A stretch of DNA of 42,417 bases from Campylobacter taeniopygiae (GTDB taxonomy: Bacteria > Campylobacterota > Campylobacteria > Campylobacterales > Campylobacteraceae): positions 1 through 42,417 of the forward strand of contig NZ_NXLY01000014.1 in NCBI RefSeq assembly GCF_005406225.1. Direction: 5' to 3'. Both the position numbers and the translations under genes were made by a program. The notes below the pieces were generated by a model. The model saw only the letters and a list, made by a program, of their open reading frames with translations, was not told the DNA's origin and did no database searches. The stretch's first letter is position 1; each line of letters opens with the position of its first letter. Shown here in pieces: positions 25,899 to 35,288 of the stretch.

Positions 25899-26443
25899 AA
25901 AAACTTACAAAAGAAGAAAAAAAATTTTTATCCGAAAGCATACGAGTTGTTCCAAATTTTCCAAAAGAGGGAATTATTTTTAGAGATATCACTACTTTAT
26001 TAAATAATAAAAAAGTCTTATCTTTTTTACTCGATCATTTAAGCGAACGTTATAAAAGTATGGAATTAGATTTCATAGCTGGAACTGAAAGTCGTGGTTT
26101 TATCTTTGCAGCAATGCTTTGTGCAAAACTCAATCTACCTTTTGTGCCAATTAGAAAACCCAACAAACTCCCGTCATCTGTTTTTACTTGCGAGTATGAA
26201 TTAGAATATGGTACAGATAAAATACAAATTCATCAAGATGCTTTTAGGGATATAAAAAATGCAAAAGTTTTACTTATGGATGATTTAATTGCTACTGGAG
26301 GTACGGCTATTGCCTCTTTGGAGCTAATAAAACAAGCGGGCGGCAAGTGTATAGAATCTTGCTTTTTAATCAACTTAAAAGACTTAGGCGGAATGAAAAA
26401 ATTAGAAAAATATTGCGCAGCCTATAGTGTATTAGATTTTTAA
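25895..26443 (+). CDS. apt: Adenine phosphoribosyltransferase
   Basis: Salvages adenine to AMP using PRPP. It has 182 residues, the usual length. Features: the N-terminal [32 protein letters not shown], and the PRPP-binding loop [14 protein letters not shown]. It overlaps the coiled-coil gene by 4 bp (ATGA) and is followed 8 bp later by the DedA gene with AAGGA as its ribosome site. It is functionally linked to rpiB and prsA through ribose-5-P and PRPP. Confidence 0.96.
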
Positions 26444-26451
26444 GGAAAAAA

Positions 26452-27150
26452 ATGAAAAAATGGCTTAAAATATTTGCTTTTGCAATTTTAATCGCTATTG
26501 CGATTTATGTTATTTATAACTTTACTAAAAACGATTTTTCTTTAGAAAATTTTATTATAAAAATATGGGATAAACATGTTGAAACTTGGGGCTATCTAAT
26601 ACTTTTTTGCTGGAGTATTTTAGAAGGAGAAATTGGACTTATTTTAGCTGGAATTGCAGCACACGATGGAAAAATGAATGTGGCTTTGGCTATTTTTGTA
26701 GCAGGACTTGGAGGATTTGTTGGCGATCAAATTTATTTTTATATTGGAAGATATAATAAAAAATATATTCAAAAGAAACTTCGATCTCAAAGAAGAAAAT
26801 TTGCCGTAGCACACCTTCTTTTGCAACGTTTTGGTTGGCCTATTATTTTCATACAACGCTATATGTATGGATTTAGAACAATTATTCCTATGAGTATTGG
26901 TATAACTAGATACAATAGTAAAAAATTTGCTCTTATAAATCTCTTAAGTGCGTGGGTTTGGGCTAGTATCACTATACTTTTAGCATGGTATTTTGGCAGC
27001 CTAATTCAAACCTTTCTTCACTGGTCAAAAGAATGGATTAAAGAATATTGGTATCTTGCTGTCATTATTGTCATTGCCTTTTTATCAGGAATGATTTTTA
27101 TTTTCAAACGCATAGAAAAAGCGATATTAAGAGAAAGGAGAAAAAAATAA
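26452..27150 (+). CDS. DedA family (SNARE-associated/VTT) membrane protein
   Basis: A 232-residue integral membrane protein with several hydrophobic helices. Family marks are the ILEGEIGLILAG stretch, GGFVGDQIYFYIGRY and RYMYGFRTIIPMSIGI with its conserved Arg. DedA proteins are linked to lipid carrier flipping and envelope or proton-motive homeostasis. The C-terminus is basic (RIEKAILRERRKK). Its stop overlaps the pepA start by one base (TAATG). Confidence 0.9.
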   Translation: MKKWLKIFAFAILIAIAIYVIYNFTKNDFSLENFIIKIWDKHVETWGYLILFCWSILEGEIGLILAGIAAHDGKMNVALAIFVAGLGGFVGDQIYFYIGRYNKKYIQKKLRSQRRKFAVAHLLLQRFGWPIIFIQRYMYGFRTIIPMSIGITRYNSKKFALINLLSAWVWASITILLAWYFGSLIQTFLHWSKEWIKEYWYLAVIIVIAFLSGMIFIFKRIEKAILRERRKK

Positions 27151-28601
27151 TGCAATTTATTTTTGAAGATAAAAAACTCAACTCTATTAAAGCAGATTTT
27201 GAAGTTATTTTTATTCAAGATAAAAATTTAAAACCATATAACGAAGAAAAAAAATTTTTCAAATTAAATAATTTCAAAGGCGAAGGTGCCCTATTGGATA
27301 CAAGAAATTATAAGCTTTTTATAGAATTAAAAGGTTTATCTTATGAAGATATCAGACTGTGCTTTTTTAATATTTATAAAAATTTAGAAAAATTAAATAT
27401 TAAAAGTATTAAATTACCTAGTATTATTGGAGACTGCACCGTAAGAAGTTTTTGCTCTTTAGCGGAAGGCATGTTGTTTGGAGCTTATAATTTTAATAAA
27501 TATAAAAAGGAAAAACAAACAAGTACGCTTGAAAAAATTATTATCTCAAGCCAAGAATTAAATGGAAAAAAATTTGATTTAAATGAAGCTAAGATAGGTT
27601 TAGAACGGGGGCAAATTTTAGCTCACGCTACTAATTTTGCAAAAGATATAGTCAATGAAATTCCTGAAATTTATACACCTTTAAAAATGGCTGAAGATGC
27701 ACAAAAATTAGCCAAAGATCATAAAAATATCTCTTGTAAAATTTACGATGAAAAATTTCTTATGAAAGAAAAGATGAATGCTTTTTTAGCTGTAAATAAA
27801 GCTTCAAGTCTTCCTCCTCGCTTAATTCACTTAAGCTATAAAGCTAAAAATTCTAAAAAAAGAGTTGTCTTTGTAGGAAAAGGTCTTACTTATGATAGTG
27901 GTGGTTTAAGCTTAAAGCCTTCTGATTATATGGTAACAATGAAAGCTGATAAAAGCGGTGCTGCTGCTGCAATGGGAATTATTAAAGCTGTATCAGAACT
28001 CAATTTGGATTTGGAAATTCATTGTATTCTAGGTGCGACAGAAAACATGATAGGTGGAAATGCTTATAAACCAGATGATGTGTTAATTTCTCGAGAAGGA
28101 GTCAGCATAGAAGTAAGAAACACTGATGCAGAAGGTCGTTTGGTGTTAGCTGATTGTCTTTCATATGCACAAGATCTAAAACCCGATCTTTTAATTGACA
28201 TGGCTACCCTAACAGGTGCATGTGTGGTGGGTCTTGGAGAATTTACTAGCGGTATCATGGGTAATAATGAAGATTTACAAAATGAATTTTATCAAAGCTC
28301 TAAAAAAAGCGGAGAATACGCAACAATTTTACATTTTAATCCCTATCTTAAAGATCTGATTAAATCCAACATCGCTGATGTTTGCAATGTTGCATCAAGC
28401 CGTTATGGCGGTGCGATAACGGCAGGACTTTTCTTGGATAAATTTATACGACAAGAATACAAAGATAAATGGCTCCATCTTGATATAGCAGGACCTGCTT
28501 ATGTGGAAAAAAATTGGGGATATTCAAATTTTGGTGCTAGCGGTGCTGGTGTTAGAATGTGTGTTAATTTTTTAATTCATCTTTTAAGGAAAAATAAATG
28601 A
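27150..28601 (+). CDS. pepA: Cytosol (leucyl) aminopeptidase, M17 family
   Basis: A 483-residue dimetal aminopeptidase that releases N-terminal residues from peptides. The M17 signature NTDAEGRLVLAD is present, as are GKGLTYDSGGLSLKP and the catalytic Lys/metal residues in MKADKSGAAA. The start is set at 27150, with AAAGGAG upstream and a one-base overlap with the DedA gene. An open frame extends 34 codons further up but lies entirely inside the DedA gene. Together with CstA and the amino acid transporters it supports peptide-based nutrition. It overlaps ychF by 4 bp. Confidence 0.96.
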   Translation: MQFIFEDKKLNSIKADFEVIFIQDKNLKPYNEEKKFFKLNNFKGEGALLDTRNYKLFIELKGLSYEDIRLCFFNIYKNLEKLNIKSIKLPSIIGDCTVRSFCSLAEGMLFGAYNFNKYKKEKQTSTLEKIIISSQELNGKKFDLNEAKIGLERGQILAHATNFAKDIVNEIPEIYTPLKMAEDAQKLAKDHKNISCKIYDEKFLMKEKMNAFLAVNKASSLPPRLIHLSYKAKNSKKRVVFVGKGLTYDSGGLSLKPSDYMVTMKADKSGAAAAMGIIKAVSELNLDLEIHCILGATENMIGGNAYKPDDVLISREGVSIEVRNTDAEGRLVLADCLSYAQDLKPDLLIDMATLTGACVVGLGEFTSGIMGNNEDLQNEFYQSSKKSGEYATILHFNPYLKDLIKSNIADVCNVASSRYGGAITAGLFLDKFIRQEYKDKWLHLDIAGPAYVEKNWGYSNFGASGAGVRMCVNFLIHLLRKNK

Positions 28602-29701
28602 GTCTTTCAGTTGGGATAGTAGGACTTCCAAATGTTGGAAAATCAACAACTTTCAATGCTTTAACCAAAGCACAAAATGCCCAAAGTGCTAATTATCCTT
28701 TTTGTACAATAGAACCTAATAAAGCAATGGTAGAAGTTCCAGATGCTAGGCTTAATGAACTTGCAAAAATTGTAAATCCTGAAAGAATTATGCATTCTTT
28801 AATTGAATTTGTAGATATAGCAGGACTTGTAAAAGGAGCTAGTAAAGGAGAGGGCTTAGGAAATAAATTTCTTTCTAATATACGCGAAACCGAAATGATT
28901 TTACATATAGTGCGTTGTTTTGATGAAGAAAATATAACCCATGTTGAAGGCAAAGTAGATCCTATAAGGGACATAGAAATTATCAATACCGAGCTTATTT
29001 TAGCAGATATTGAACAACTCAATAAAAAAATAGAAAAACTTACCAAAGAAGCTAAATCAAATCAAAAAGGTGCTAAAGAAAATTTAGAATTTGCCACTTT
29101 ATTACTGGAACATCTTGATAAAGGCTTACCAGCTAGTTCCTATCCAGATAGAGAAAATGAATCCTATAAAAATTTAATCAAAGAATTAAGATTGCTTTCT
29201 GCAAAAGAAGTCATTTATGGAGCCAATGTTGATGAAGAAGGAATTAGTGAAGATAATCAATATGTAAAGGCTTTAAAAGAATACGCAAAAAAAAATAATC
29301 ATGAAGTTATAAAGCTTTGTGCAAAAATCGAAGAAGAATTAGTTAGCTTAAACGATGAAGAAAGTCATGAATTCTTAAATTCTTTAGGTGTTAGTGAAAG
29401 CGGACTTGATCAAATTATACGCACAGCTTTTTCTAAACTTGGACTCATTAGCTATTTTACAGCCGGAGTTGTAGAAGTACGTTCTTGGACTATAAAAAAA
29501 GGATGGAAGGCTCCAAAAGCGGCAAGTGTTATCCATAATGATTTTGAAAAAGGCTTTATAAAAGCTGAAGTAATTTCTTATCAAGATTATATAGAATACG
29601 GCGGAGAAACAAAAGCAAAAGAAGCTGGTAAATTAAGACTTGAAGGAAAAGATTATATTGTAAATGATGGAGATGTGATGCATTTTAGGTTTAATGTTTA
29701 G
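28598..29701 (+). CDS. ychF: Redox-regulated ATPase YchF (OLA1 family)
   Basis: A 367-residue Obg-related P-loop protein that prefers ATP to GTP. Motifs: G1 GLPNVGKSTTFNAL at the N-terminus, G3 DIAGLVKGASKGEGLG, and a C-terminal TGS-like domain with GWKAPKAASVIHNDFEKGFI. It associates with ribosomes and affects stress responses in other bacteria. Its ATG overlaps the pepA stop by 4 bp, and its own stop lies inside a bidirectional terminator stem. A run of nine A (29287-29295) lies in its coding sequence. Confidence 0.96.
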   Translation: MSLSVGIVGLPNVGKSTTFNALTKAQNAQSANYPFCTIEPNKAMVEVPDARLNELAKIVNPERIMHSLIEFVDIAGLVKGASKGEGLGNKFLSNIRETEMILHIVRCFDEENITHVEGKVDPIRDIEIINTELILADIEQLNKKIEKLTKEAKSNQKGAKENLEFATLLLEHLDKGLPASSYPDRENESYKNLIKELRLLSAKEVIYGANVDEEGISEDNQYVKALKEYAKKNNHEVIKLCAKIEEELVSLNDEESHEFLNSLGVSESGLDQIIRTAFSKLGLISYFTAGVVEVRSWTIKKGWKAPKAASVIHNDFEKGFIKAEVISYQDYIEYGGETKAKEAGKLRLEGKDYIVNDGDVMHFRFNV

Positions 29702-29720
29702 ATTTTCATCTAAACATTAA
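29691..29720. terminator. Bidirectional terminator containing both stop codons
   Basis: Perfect 13-bp inverted repeat TTAATGTTTAGAT / ATCTAAACATTAA with a TTTC loop, followed by ATTTTT on the plus strand. The ychF stop (29699-29701) lies in one arm and the pckA stop (29717-29719) in the other, so the hairpin forms from coding ends. Confidence 0.8.
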
Positions 29721-31291
29721 ATTTTTGGACCAAATTTGCTAAATTCCAAACCTTCTTTTGCATCTTCATAACGTTTAAAATTTTCTATAAACATTTTTGC
29801 AAGTTCGTTTCTTTTTAAACAGTATTCTTCTTTATCTTTCCAAGTATTAATAGGATTTAAAAGCAAACTTTCAACTCCTGTGATTTTTTTAGGGATAGCC
29901 AAATTAAATACTTCAAAATTTTCAAATTCACAATCATTAATACTTCCATCTAAAATCGCATTAATACAAGATCGAGTAGCTTTAATACTCATTCTTTGCC
30001 CTACCCCATAACTTCCGCCAGTCCAACCAGTATTGACTAGAAAAACATTCGCTCCATGTTGATCAATTTTTTCTCCTAATAATCTCGCATAGACAGTAGG
30101 ATGAAGCGGCATAAAAGGCTCACCAAAACAAGCTGAAAATGTAGCCTGAGGTTCCGTAACTCCACGCTCTGTTCCAGCCACCTTTGCAGTATATCCGCTT
30201 AAGAAATAATACATTGCTTGCTCTTTGCTTAATTTACTAATAGGAGGTAAAACTCCAAAAGCATCCGCACTTAGAAAAATGATATTTTTAGGATGTCCTG
30301 CTTTTAAAGTTGGTTCATGATTTTTAATATGATTTATTGGGTAAGACACTCTTGTATTTTCAGTCTTAGTTGCATCACTATAATCAACACTCTTATCTTC
30401 CTTTAAAACCACATTTTCTAAAAGTGCATTTCTTTTAATAGCTGCATAGATTTCTGGTTCATTTTTAGGGTCAAGATTAATAGTTTTAGCATAACAACCT
30501 CCTTCAAAATTAAACACACCCTCATCATCCCATCCATGCTCATCATCTCCGATTAATTTTCTATGAGGATCGGTTGATAAAGTTGTTTTTCCAGTTCCAC
30601 TTAATCCAAAAAATAAAGCTACATCTCCTTTTTCTCCAACATTAGCACTACAATGCATTGAAAGTTTATTTTCAAGAGGTAGCCAATAATTCATCATGGA
30701 AAAAATACCTTTTTTCATTTCTCCACCATACCAAGTTCCGCCAATAACAGCGATATTTTCCTCTATATTAAATAAAACAAAAACTTCAGAATTTAACCCA
30801 TCTTTTTTAAACTCATCATTACTACATTTACAAGCATTATAAACAATAAATTCGGGATTAAAATTTTCTAATTCCTCTTGATTAGGCTCAATAAACATAT
30901 TTTTTACAAAATGGGCTTGCCAAGCCACTTCGGTTACAAATCTTACAGCTTTACGGCTTTTTAAAGAAGCTCCGCAAAAAACATCCTGCACATAAATATC
31001 TTTTCCATTGAGTTGATTTTTAGCCTTATTTAAAAGTTTGTCAAACAAATCTTTAGTTATTGCTTGATTTACCTTACCCCAAGCTATATATTTACTTGAA
31101 GGCTCTTGTTTAACAAAATATTTATCTTTTGGACTTCTGCCAGTAAAAATACCCGTATCAACACTAAAAGCACCACTTTGAGTACATTGCCCCTCTTGAT
31201 TGATATTTTCATGTTCAAACAATTCTTCATAACTTAAATTATGATAAATTTTTCCCGTATTTTTCAAACCCAAATTTTCTATTTTGTTCAT
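29717..31291 (-). CDS. pckA: Phosphoenolpyruvate carboxykinase (ATP)
   Basis: Converts oxaloacetate and ATP to PEP, the entry to gluconeogenesis. This is essential in an organism living on amino and organic acids. It has 524 residues. Motifs: the kinase P-loop [20 protein letters not shown], the metal site [11 protein letters not shown] and [11 protein letters not shown]. It lies 10 bp after pycB on the same strand with AAGGAT as ribosome site, so pycB-pckA is one operon making oxaloacetate and then PEP. In C. jejuni argH lies on its downstream side; here ychF follows directly. Confidence 0.97.
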   Translation of the reverse strand: MNKIENLGLKNTGKIYHNLSYEELFEHENINQEGQCTQSGAFSVDTGIFTGRSPKDKYFVKQEPSSKYIAWGKVNQAITKDLFDKLLNKAKNQLNGKDIYVQDVFCGASLKSRKAVRFVTEVAWQAHFVKNMFIEPNQEELENFNPEFIVYNACKCSNDEFKKDGLNSEVFVLFNIEENIAVIGGTWYGGEMKKGIFSMMNYWLPLENKLSMHCSANVGEKGDVALFFGLSGTGKTTLSTDPHRKLIGDDEHGWDDEGVFNFEGGCYAKTINLDPKNEPEIYAAIKRNALLENVVLKEDKSVDYSDATKTENTRVSYPINHIKNHEPTLKAGHPKNIIFLSADAFGVLPPISKLSKEQAMYYFLSGYTAKVAGTERGVTEPQATFSACFGEPFMPLHPTVYARLLGEKIDQHGANVFLVNTGWTGGSYGVGQRMSIKATRSCINAILDGSINDCEFENFEVFNLAIPKKITGVESLLLNPINTWKDKEEYCLKRNELAKMFIENFKRYEDAKEGLEFSKFGPKI

Positions 31292-31301
31292 TTTTTATCC
31301 T

Positions 31302-33080
31302 TTAATTGTTTTTATAAGTCGCGATGATTTGACTTTCGCTAACACTATCGCCTACTTTGATATTTACCTTTTCAATCACTCCGTCTTTTGGCGCACTAAC
31401 TTCTATTTCCATTTTCATAGCTTCTAAAATAGCCACAACCTGACCACTCTTAACCTCTGAATTCTCATCAATATAAATCTTAAAAAGCGCACCTGAAATT
31501 GGAGCTTGAATTCCTTCAGAGGGATTAATGTTTTCAATATTATTTTGTACCTTTTCCATGCTTTTAATTTTAACTTTGTCATCAAACCCAGAGCTCACTT
31601 CAACAAAGTATTTATTTCCATTAACCTTTACTGTAAAATGATTTTCATCTACATTTTGTTTAAGCGTTGCTGAATCATTTTTGCGTATATTGATTTTAGC
31701 CTCTCCTTTTAAAAAGCTTATCCCTTTTTCTTTGCATGTTGCTACGATAAAAATATTTTCATCATTTACTTCAATATTTTCTTTTTCTAGTAAGTTTTTA
31801 ATATAAAATATTCTTTTTGTTTCATCTTTGTCTGCTAAATCAATTGCTAATTCTTTTGTTGGCTCTAGTTTAAGTTGTTCTGCTGCAAGTTTTACAATTT
31901 CATCATCAGGTTTAACCGGTGTTTTTCCAAAATAACCAAGAACCATTTTACCGTATCCTTTGGCAATTTTTTTCCAAGGACCAAACATGACATTATTAAA
32001 AGCTTGTTGAAAATAAAATTGCGAGACCGGAGTAACCGATGTTCCAAATCCACCTTTTTCAACAACTTCACGCATTGCTTTAATCACCTCTGGAAAACGA
32101 TCTAAGATATTATTATCTCTCATCATTTGCGTATTAGCAGTTAACGCCCCACCCGGCATAGGCGAAAAAGGAATTAAAGGACTAACTTTACCTGCCTCAG
32201 GAGGTAAAAAATAATCTTTAAGACAATCTTTTAAAATTTCTTCATATTTTAAAATTTTCTCCTCATCTAAACCACCCAAATCATAATCTTTTCCTTTAAG
32301 TGCATGTATCATAGTTAAGATATCAGGTTGTGAAGTGCCTCCGCTAACAGGAGCTGCAGCTAAATCAATACCATCAGCACCTGCTTCTAAAGCTGCCAAA
32401 TAACAAGCCACACTCACTCCGGCTGTTTCATGAGTATGAAGTCTTACATGGGTATTTGAAGGTAAAATTCTTTTTGCCATCTTAATGGTTTCATAGATTT
32501 TATTAGGATTTGAAGTTCCGCTTGCGTCTTTAAAGCAAATGCTATGAAAAGGTATTTCTGAAAGTAAAATTTCTTTTAAAATCTTCTCATAAAAAAGCAC
32601 ATCATGAGCTCCGTGACATTGCGGAGGTAAATCCATTAAAGTAATGCAAATTTCATGTTTTAATCCATATTTAACAATGCATTCTGCGCTAAATTTAAGA
32701 TTGTTAACATCATTTAAAGCATCAAAATTTCGAATAGTTGTTGTTCCGTGTTTTGCAAAAAGCTTTGCATGCAATTCCACAAGTTCCCTACTTCCAGTAT
32801 CTAAAGCAACAGTATTAACTCCTCTTGCTAAGGTTTGCAAATTAGCACTTTCGCCAACAACTGAACGAAATTTATCCATCATATCAAAGGCATTTTCATT
32901 AAGATAAAAATATAAACTTTGAAATCTAGCTCCTCCGCCAAATTCAAAATGATTAATTCCTGCCTCTTTTGCGGCCTCTAAGGCAGGTAAAAAATCCTTT
33001 GTTGAAATTCTGGCCCCATAAACCGATTGAAAGCCGTCTCTAAAACTCGTATCCATCACATCTATAAATTTTTTGGCCAT
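31302..33080 (-). CDS. pycB: Pyruvate carboxylase subunit B (biotin-carrying carboxyltransferase)
   Basis: A 592-residue subunit of the two-subunit pyruvate carboxylase that forms oxaloacetate. The N-terminal carboxyltransferase barrel begins DTSFRDGFQSVYGAR and includes FKDASGTSNPNKI and RLHTHETAGVS. A C-terminal biotinyl domain carries the biotin lysine K556 in EAMKMEIEV, 36 residues from the end. The biotin carboxylase partner (PycA) is not in the window. It is the promoter-proximal gene of pycB-pckA, with a TATAAT about 29 bp upstream of the start. Oxaloacetate decarboxylase alpha is the close look-alike, but no gamma or beta subunit genes are here. Confidence 0.94.
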   Translation of the reverse strand: MAKKFIDVMDTSFRDGFQSVYGARISTKDFLPALEAAKEAGINHFEFGGGARFQSLYFYLNENAFDMMDKFRSVVGESANLQTLARGVNTVALDTGSRELVELHAKLFAKHGTTTIRNFDALNDVNNLKFSAECIVKYGLKHEICITLMDLPPQCHGAHDVLFYEKILKEILLSEIPFHSICFKDASGTSNPNKIYETIKMAKRILPSNTHVRLHTHETAGVSVACYLAALEAGADGIDLAAAPVSGGTSQPDILTMIHALKGKDYDLGGLDEEKILKYEEILKDCLKDYFLPPEAGKVSPLIPFSPMPGGALTANTQMMRDNNILDRFPEVIKAMREVVEKGGFGTSVTPVSQFYFQQAFNNVMFGPWKKIAKGYGKMVLGYFGKTPVKPDDEIVKLAAEQLKLEPTKELAIDLADKDETKRIFYIKNLLEKENIEVNDENIFIVATCKEKGISFLKGEAKINIRKNDSATLKQNVDENHFTVKVNGNKYFVEVSSGFDDKVKIKSMEKVQNNIENINPSEGIQAPISGALFKIYIDENSEVKSGQVVAILEAMKMEIEVSAPKDGVIEKVNIKVGDSVSESQIIATYKNN

Positions 33081-33108
33081 GCTCTTTCCTTAGCATTAAT
33101 ATCAAAGT

Positions 33109-33114
33109 ATTATA
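33109..33114 (-). promoter_or_regulatory. pycB-pckA promoter -10 box
   Basis: TATAAT on the minus strand in the context TTTGTATAATACTTTG, about 29 bp upstream of the pycB ATG, with AAGGAAAG as ribosome site. It separates this operon from the upstream transporter, which has its own terminator. Confidence 0.6.
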
Positions 33115-33212
33115 CAAAGAAAATAATAACATTTCATGCATAATAAACAATAATCAAATAAAAAATTATTTAATATAAAAATCAAGCAAAAGAAACTGGA
33201 GAAAAAATTTTT

Positions 33213-33235
33213 AATTGGGCAAAATTTGCCCAATT
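33213..33235 (-). terminator. Terminator of the sodium-dependent transporter
   Basis: Inverted repeat AATTGGGCAAA-A-TTTGCCCAATT starting 4 bp after the transporter stop. On the minus strand it is followed by AAAAATTTTTT, a T-run displaced by a few bases from the stem. Confidence 0.7.
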
Positions 33236-33239
33236 TGGA

Positions 33240-34589
33240 TTAAAATTTTATATAAAATCCTATAAGTTTTGTTATTAAAACTACAAAAACTGCTAAAGGA
33301 GATATAAATCTTACAAAAATATACCAAATTTTAAAAAATATACCCCGCATATAAGGTTTAAATAAAATTTCTAAAGTTTCTCTTTTGATCACAAAGCCAA
33401 CGAAAATTGCAATTAAAATTCCACCCAATGGCATAATAATCTTACTAGAAAAGCTATCTAATAACTCAAAAAAGCTCATTCCTAAAATTTTAAACTGCGT
33501 AGTATCCAAAGAAGATAAAATACATAAAATACCTAAAATATATACAAAAATACCTATTAAAACCAAAGCTTTTTTGCGACTCATTTTAAAGGTATTGATC
33601 AGATAAAAAGCTGAAGGTTCTATCATAGAAACTGCTGAAGTAATACCTGCAAACACCAAAGAAATAAAAAAGGCTGCTCCAAAAATATGGCCAACCAAAC
33701 CAAGTTTTTCAAACAAGGTAGCTAAGGAAACGAAAACAAAACCTGGACCTTGTTGATTTGGATCATATCCAAATTCAAAAATAAAGGTAAAAACAACAAG
33801 ACCCATTAAAAGACCTGCTAAAAGATTGATAAAAATAATATTTAAAGTGCTTGTAATAAAATTAGTCCGATCTGGCAAACTTGCAGAATAAGTGATGATA
33901 GTTCCAACTCCTAAAGATAAGCTAAAAAAGGCAAGTCCTAAAGCTTCAAGAGTATTTGAAATATTGATTTTATGAAAATCAGGAATAAAAAGGAATTTTA
34001 AAGCCAATACAAACCCATCTTTACTCATCGCATAAATAAGCATTAAAATTAATAAAATAAACAAAGAAGGCATCATCCATACATTTAATCTTTCAATGCC
34101 GTTTTTAATCCCTTTGGAAACAATATAAAAAATAACAAAAAATACTAAAGTAAAACAAACAAATTGACTTAAAAAATCATGCGCTGTAAGATTTTCGAAT
34201 TCAATTTTGCTTAGCTCTAAACTATTTGGTAATTGTCCAATCACACTTAAATATGCATATTTTACCACCCATCCGATCACTAAAGCATAAAAAGAGACAA
34301 TTAAAATCGATCCTATCATAGTAAAACCTACAAAAGACCAAGCTTTTTTATATTTAGGTGCTAATTTCTTATAAGCATTAACAGGATCTTTTTCGCTGAT
34401 TTTACCAATACTCAATTCAGCTAAAAAAATAACAAAACCAACCCCTAAAGTTAAAATAATATAAAGCAAAATAAATGCAGATCCTCCGCTTTGTCCTACA
34501 AGAGTTGGAAATTTCCATGCATTTCCCAAACCTACAGCCGAACCTGCAACGGCTAAAATAAAACCTATTTTTGAAAATTTAGAACTCAA
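33240..34589 (-). CDS. Neurotransmitter:sodium symporter (SNF family)
   Basis: A 449-residue inner-membrane protein with about 11 to 12 helices. The LeuT-type start is clear: GFILAVAGSAVGLGNAWKFP, the Na+ and substrate site in helix 1, and FFSLSLGVGTIITYSASL in helix 6. It should take up an amino acid with Na+. In C. jejuni two such genes lie in tandem here; only one is present in this window. It has its own terminator and starts 235 bp before atpE on the opposite strand. Substrate unknown. Confidence 0.92.
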   Translation of the reverse strand: MSSKFSKIGFILAVAGSAVGLGNAWKFPTLVGQSGGSAFILLYIILTLGVGFVIFLAELSIGKISEKDPVNAYKKLAPKYKKAWSFVGFTMIGSILIVSFYALVIGWVVKYAYLSVIGQLPNSLELSKIEFENLTAHDFLSQFVCFTLVFFVIFYIVSKGIKNGIERLNVWMMPSLFILLILMLIYAMSKDGFVLALKFLFIPDFHKINISNTLEALGLAFFSLSLGVGTIITYSASLPDRTNFITSTLNIIFINLLAGLLMGLVVFTFIFEFGYDPNQQGPGFVFVSLATLFEKLGLVGHIFGAAFFISLVFAGITSAVSMIEPSAFYLINTFKMSRKKALVLIGIFVYILGILCILSSLDTTQFKILGMSFFELLDSFSSKIIMPLGGILIAIFVGFVIKRETLEILFKPYMRGIFFKIWYIFVRFISPLAVFVVLITKLIGFYIKF

Positions 34590-34740
34590 AATACAACCTT
34601 AAAATATATTTTAAAACGCTTATTAAAGCAAAAAAAGTTTTAATCTTTTATGAAAGAATATAAAAATTAATAATTATTTCAATAAAAATAAAGATAAAAC
34701 ATGATAGCATTTCGGAATTAATTTTAAATCTTTAACATAG

Positions 34741-34757
34741 GTATCAAGTAGGGATAC
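34741..34757 (+). other. Small hairpin in atpE upstream region
   Basis: GTATC-AAGTAGG-GATAC (5-bp stem, 7-base loop), 67 bp before the atpE start, followed by a second short inverted repeat AATCTT-A-AAGATT (34775-34787). This local patch has more G/C than the surrounding leader. It could be 5' UTR structure or nothing; the evidence is only symmetry. Confidence 0.35.
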
Positions 34758-34824
34758 GCAAGCCGAAAGTATTTAATCTTAAAGATTTGAAATAAATTTT
34801 TATTTAGGATAAAGGTATTTTATT

Positions 34825-35175
34825 ATGAAAAAAATATTTTTTCTACTTTTAGCTTTTGCAGCGGTAGCTTTTGCAGCTGAAACAAATAATTTGGTAGAAC
34901 AAGAAGCTATGAATACATGGATTAAAGCTTTTTCTGTTTTAGCTGCCGGTTTAGGATTGGGTGTTGCGGCTCTTGGTGGTGCTATTGGTATGGGAAGTAC
35001 AGCTGCGGCAACTATAGCAGGAACAGCTAGAAACCCTGGACTTGCAGGAAAACTAATGACTACAATGTTTATTGCTTTAGCTATGATTGAAGCGCAAGTA
35101 ATTTATGCACTTGTTATCGCTCTTATAGCACTTTATGCAAACCCTTTTATAAAATTTATTCCTGCTGCATCTTAA
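34825..35175 (+). CDS. atpE: ATP synthase F0 subunit c
   Basis: Forms the rotating c-ring that carries protons through F0. It has 116 residues, longer than the usual ~80, because of an N-terminal hydrophobic extension (MKKIFFLLLAFAAVAFAAE) that looks like a signal peptide. The two helices follow, with the polar loop RNPG at 69-72 and the proton-carrying glutamate E89 in AMIEAQVIY. It is a lone gene, away from other ATP synthase subunits, as in C. jejuni. A small hairpin AAGCCC/GGGCTT lies just after it, before the tRNA-Leu gene. Confidence 0.96.
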   Translation: MKKIFFLLLAFAAVAFAAETNNLVEQEAMNTWIKAFSVLAAGLGLGVAALGGAIGMGSTAAATIAGTARNPGLAGKLMTTMFIALAMIEAQVIYALVIALIALYANPFIKFIPAAS

Positions 35176-35181
35176 AAGATT

Positions 35182-35198
35182 AAGCCCTATTTGGGCTT
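35182..35198 (+). terminator. Short hairpin between atpE and tRNA-Leu
   Basis: AAGCCC-TATTT-GGGCTT, a 6-bp GC-containing stem, 7 bp after the atpE stop and 4 bp before the tRNA. There is no U-run after it, so it may be a weak terminator, a processing site, or a 3' end for atpE in a joint transcript with the tRNA. Confidence 0.5.
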
Positions 35199-35202
35199 CT
35201 AT

Positions 35203-35288
35203 GCGGTTATGGTGGAACTGGTAGACACGCCATCTTGAGGGGGTGGTGCGCTCAGCGTGTGCGAGTTCAAATCTCGCTAACCGCACCA
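35203..35288 (+). tRNA. tRNA-Leu (anticodon GAG)
   Basis: Class II tRNA with 86 bases including an encoded CCA. The acceptor stem GCGGTTA pairs with TAACCGC. The anticodon stem CCATC/GGTGG encloses loop TTGAGGG with anticodon GAG at 35237-35239. A long variable arm follows, and the T-arm has GTTCAAATC. It reads CUC and CUU leucine codons. It sits exactly between the atpE core gene and the secretion island, so it is a likely integration target or border for the island. Confidence 0.95.

Noticed and set aside
27048-27149. 34-codon upstream extension of PepA
   Set aside because: It lies wholly inside the DedA gene in another frame; the start at 27150 has a good ribosome site and gives the usual 483 residues.
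29287-29295. Run of nine A in ychF as a phase-variable tract
   Set aside because: Poly-A runs are common in this AT-rich genome, and contingency loci in Campylobacter are mainly G/C tracts in surface genes. YchF is a housekeeping gene.
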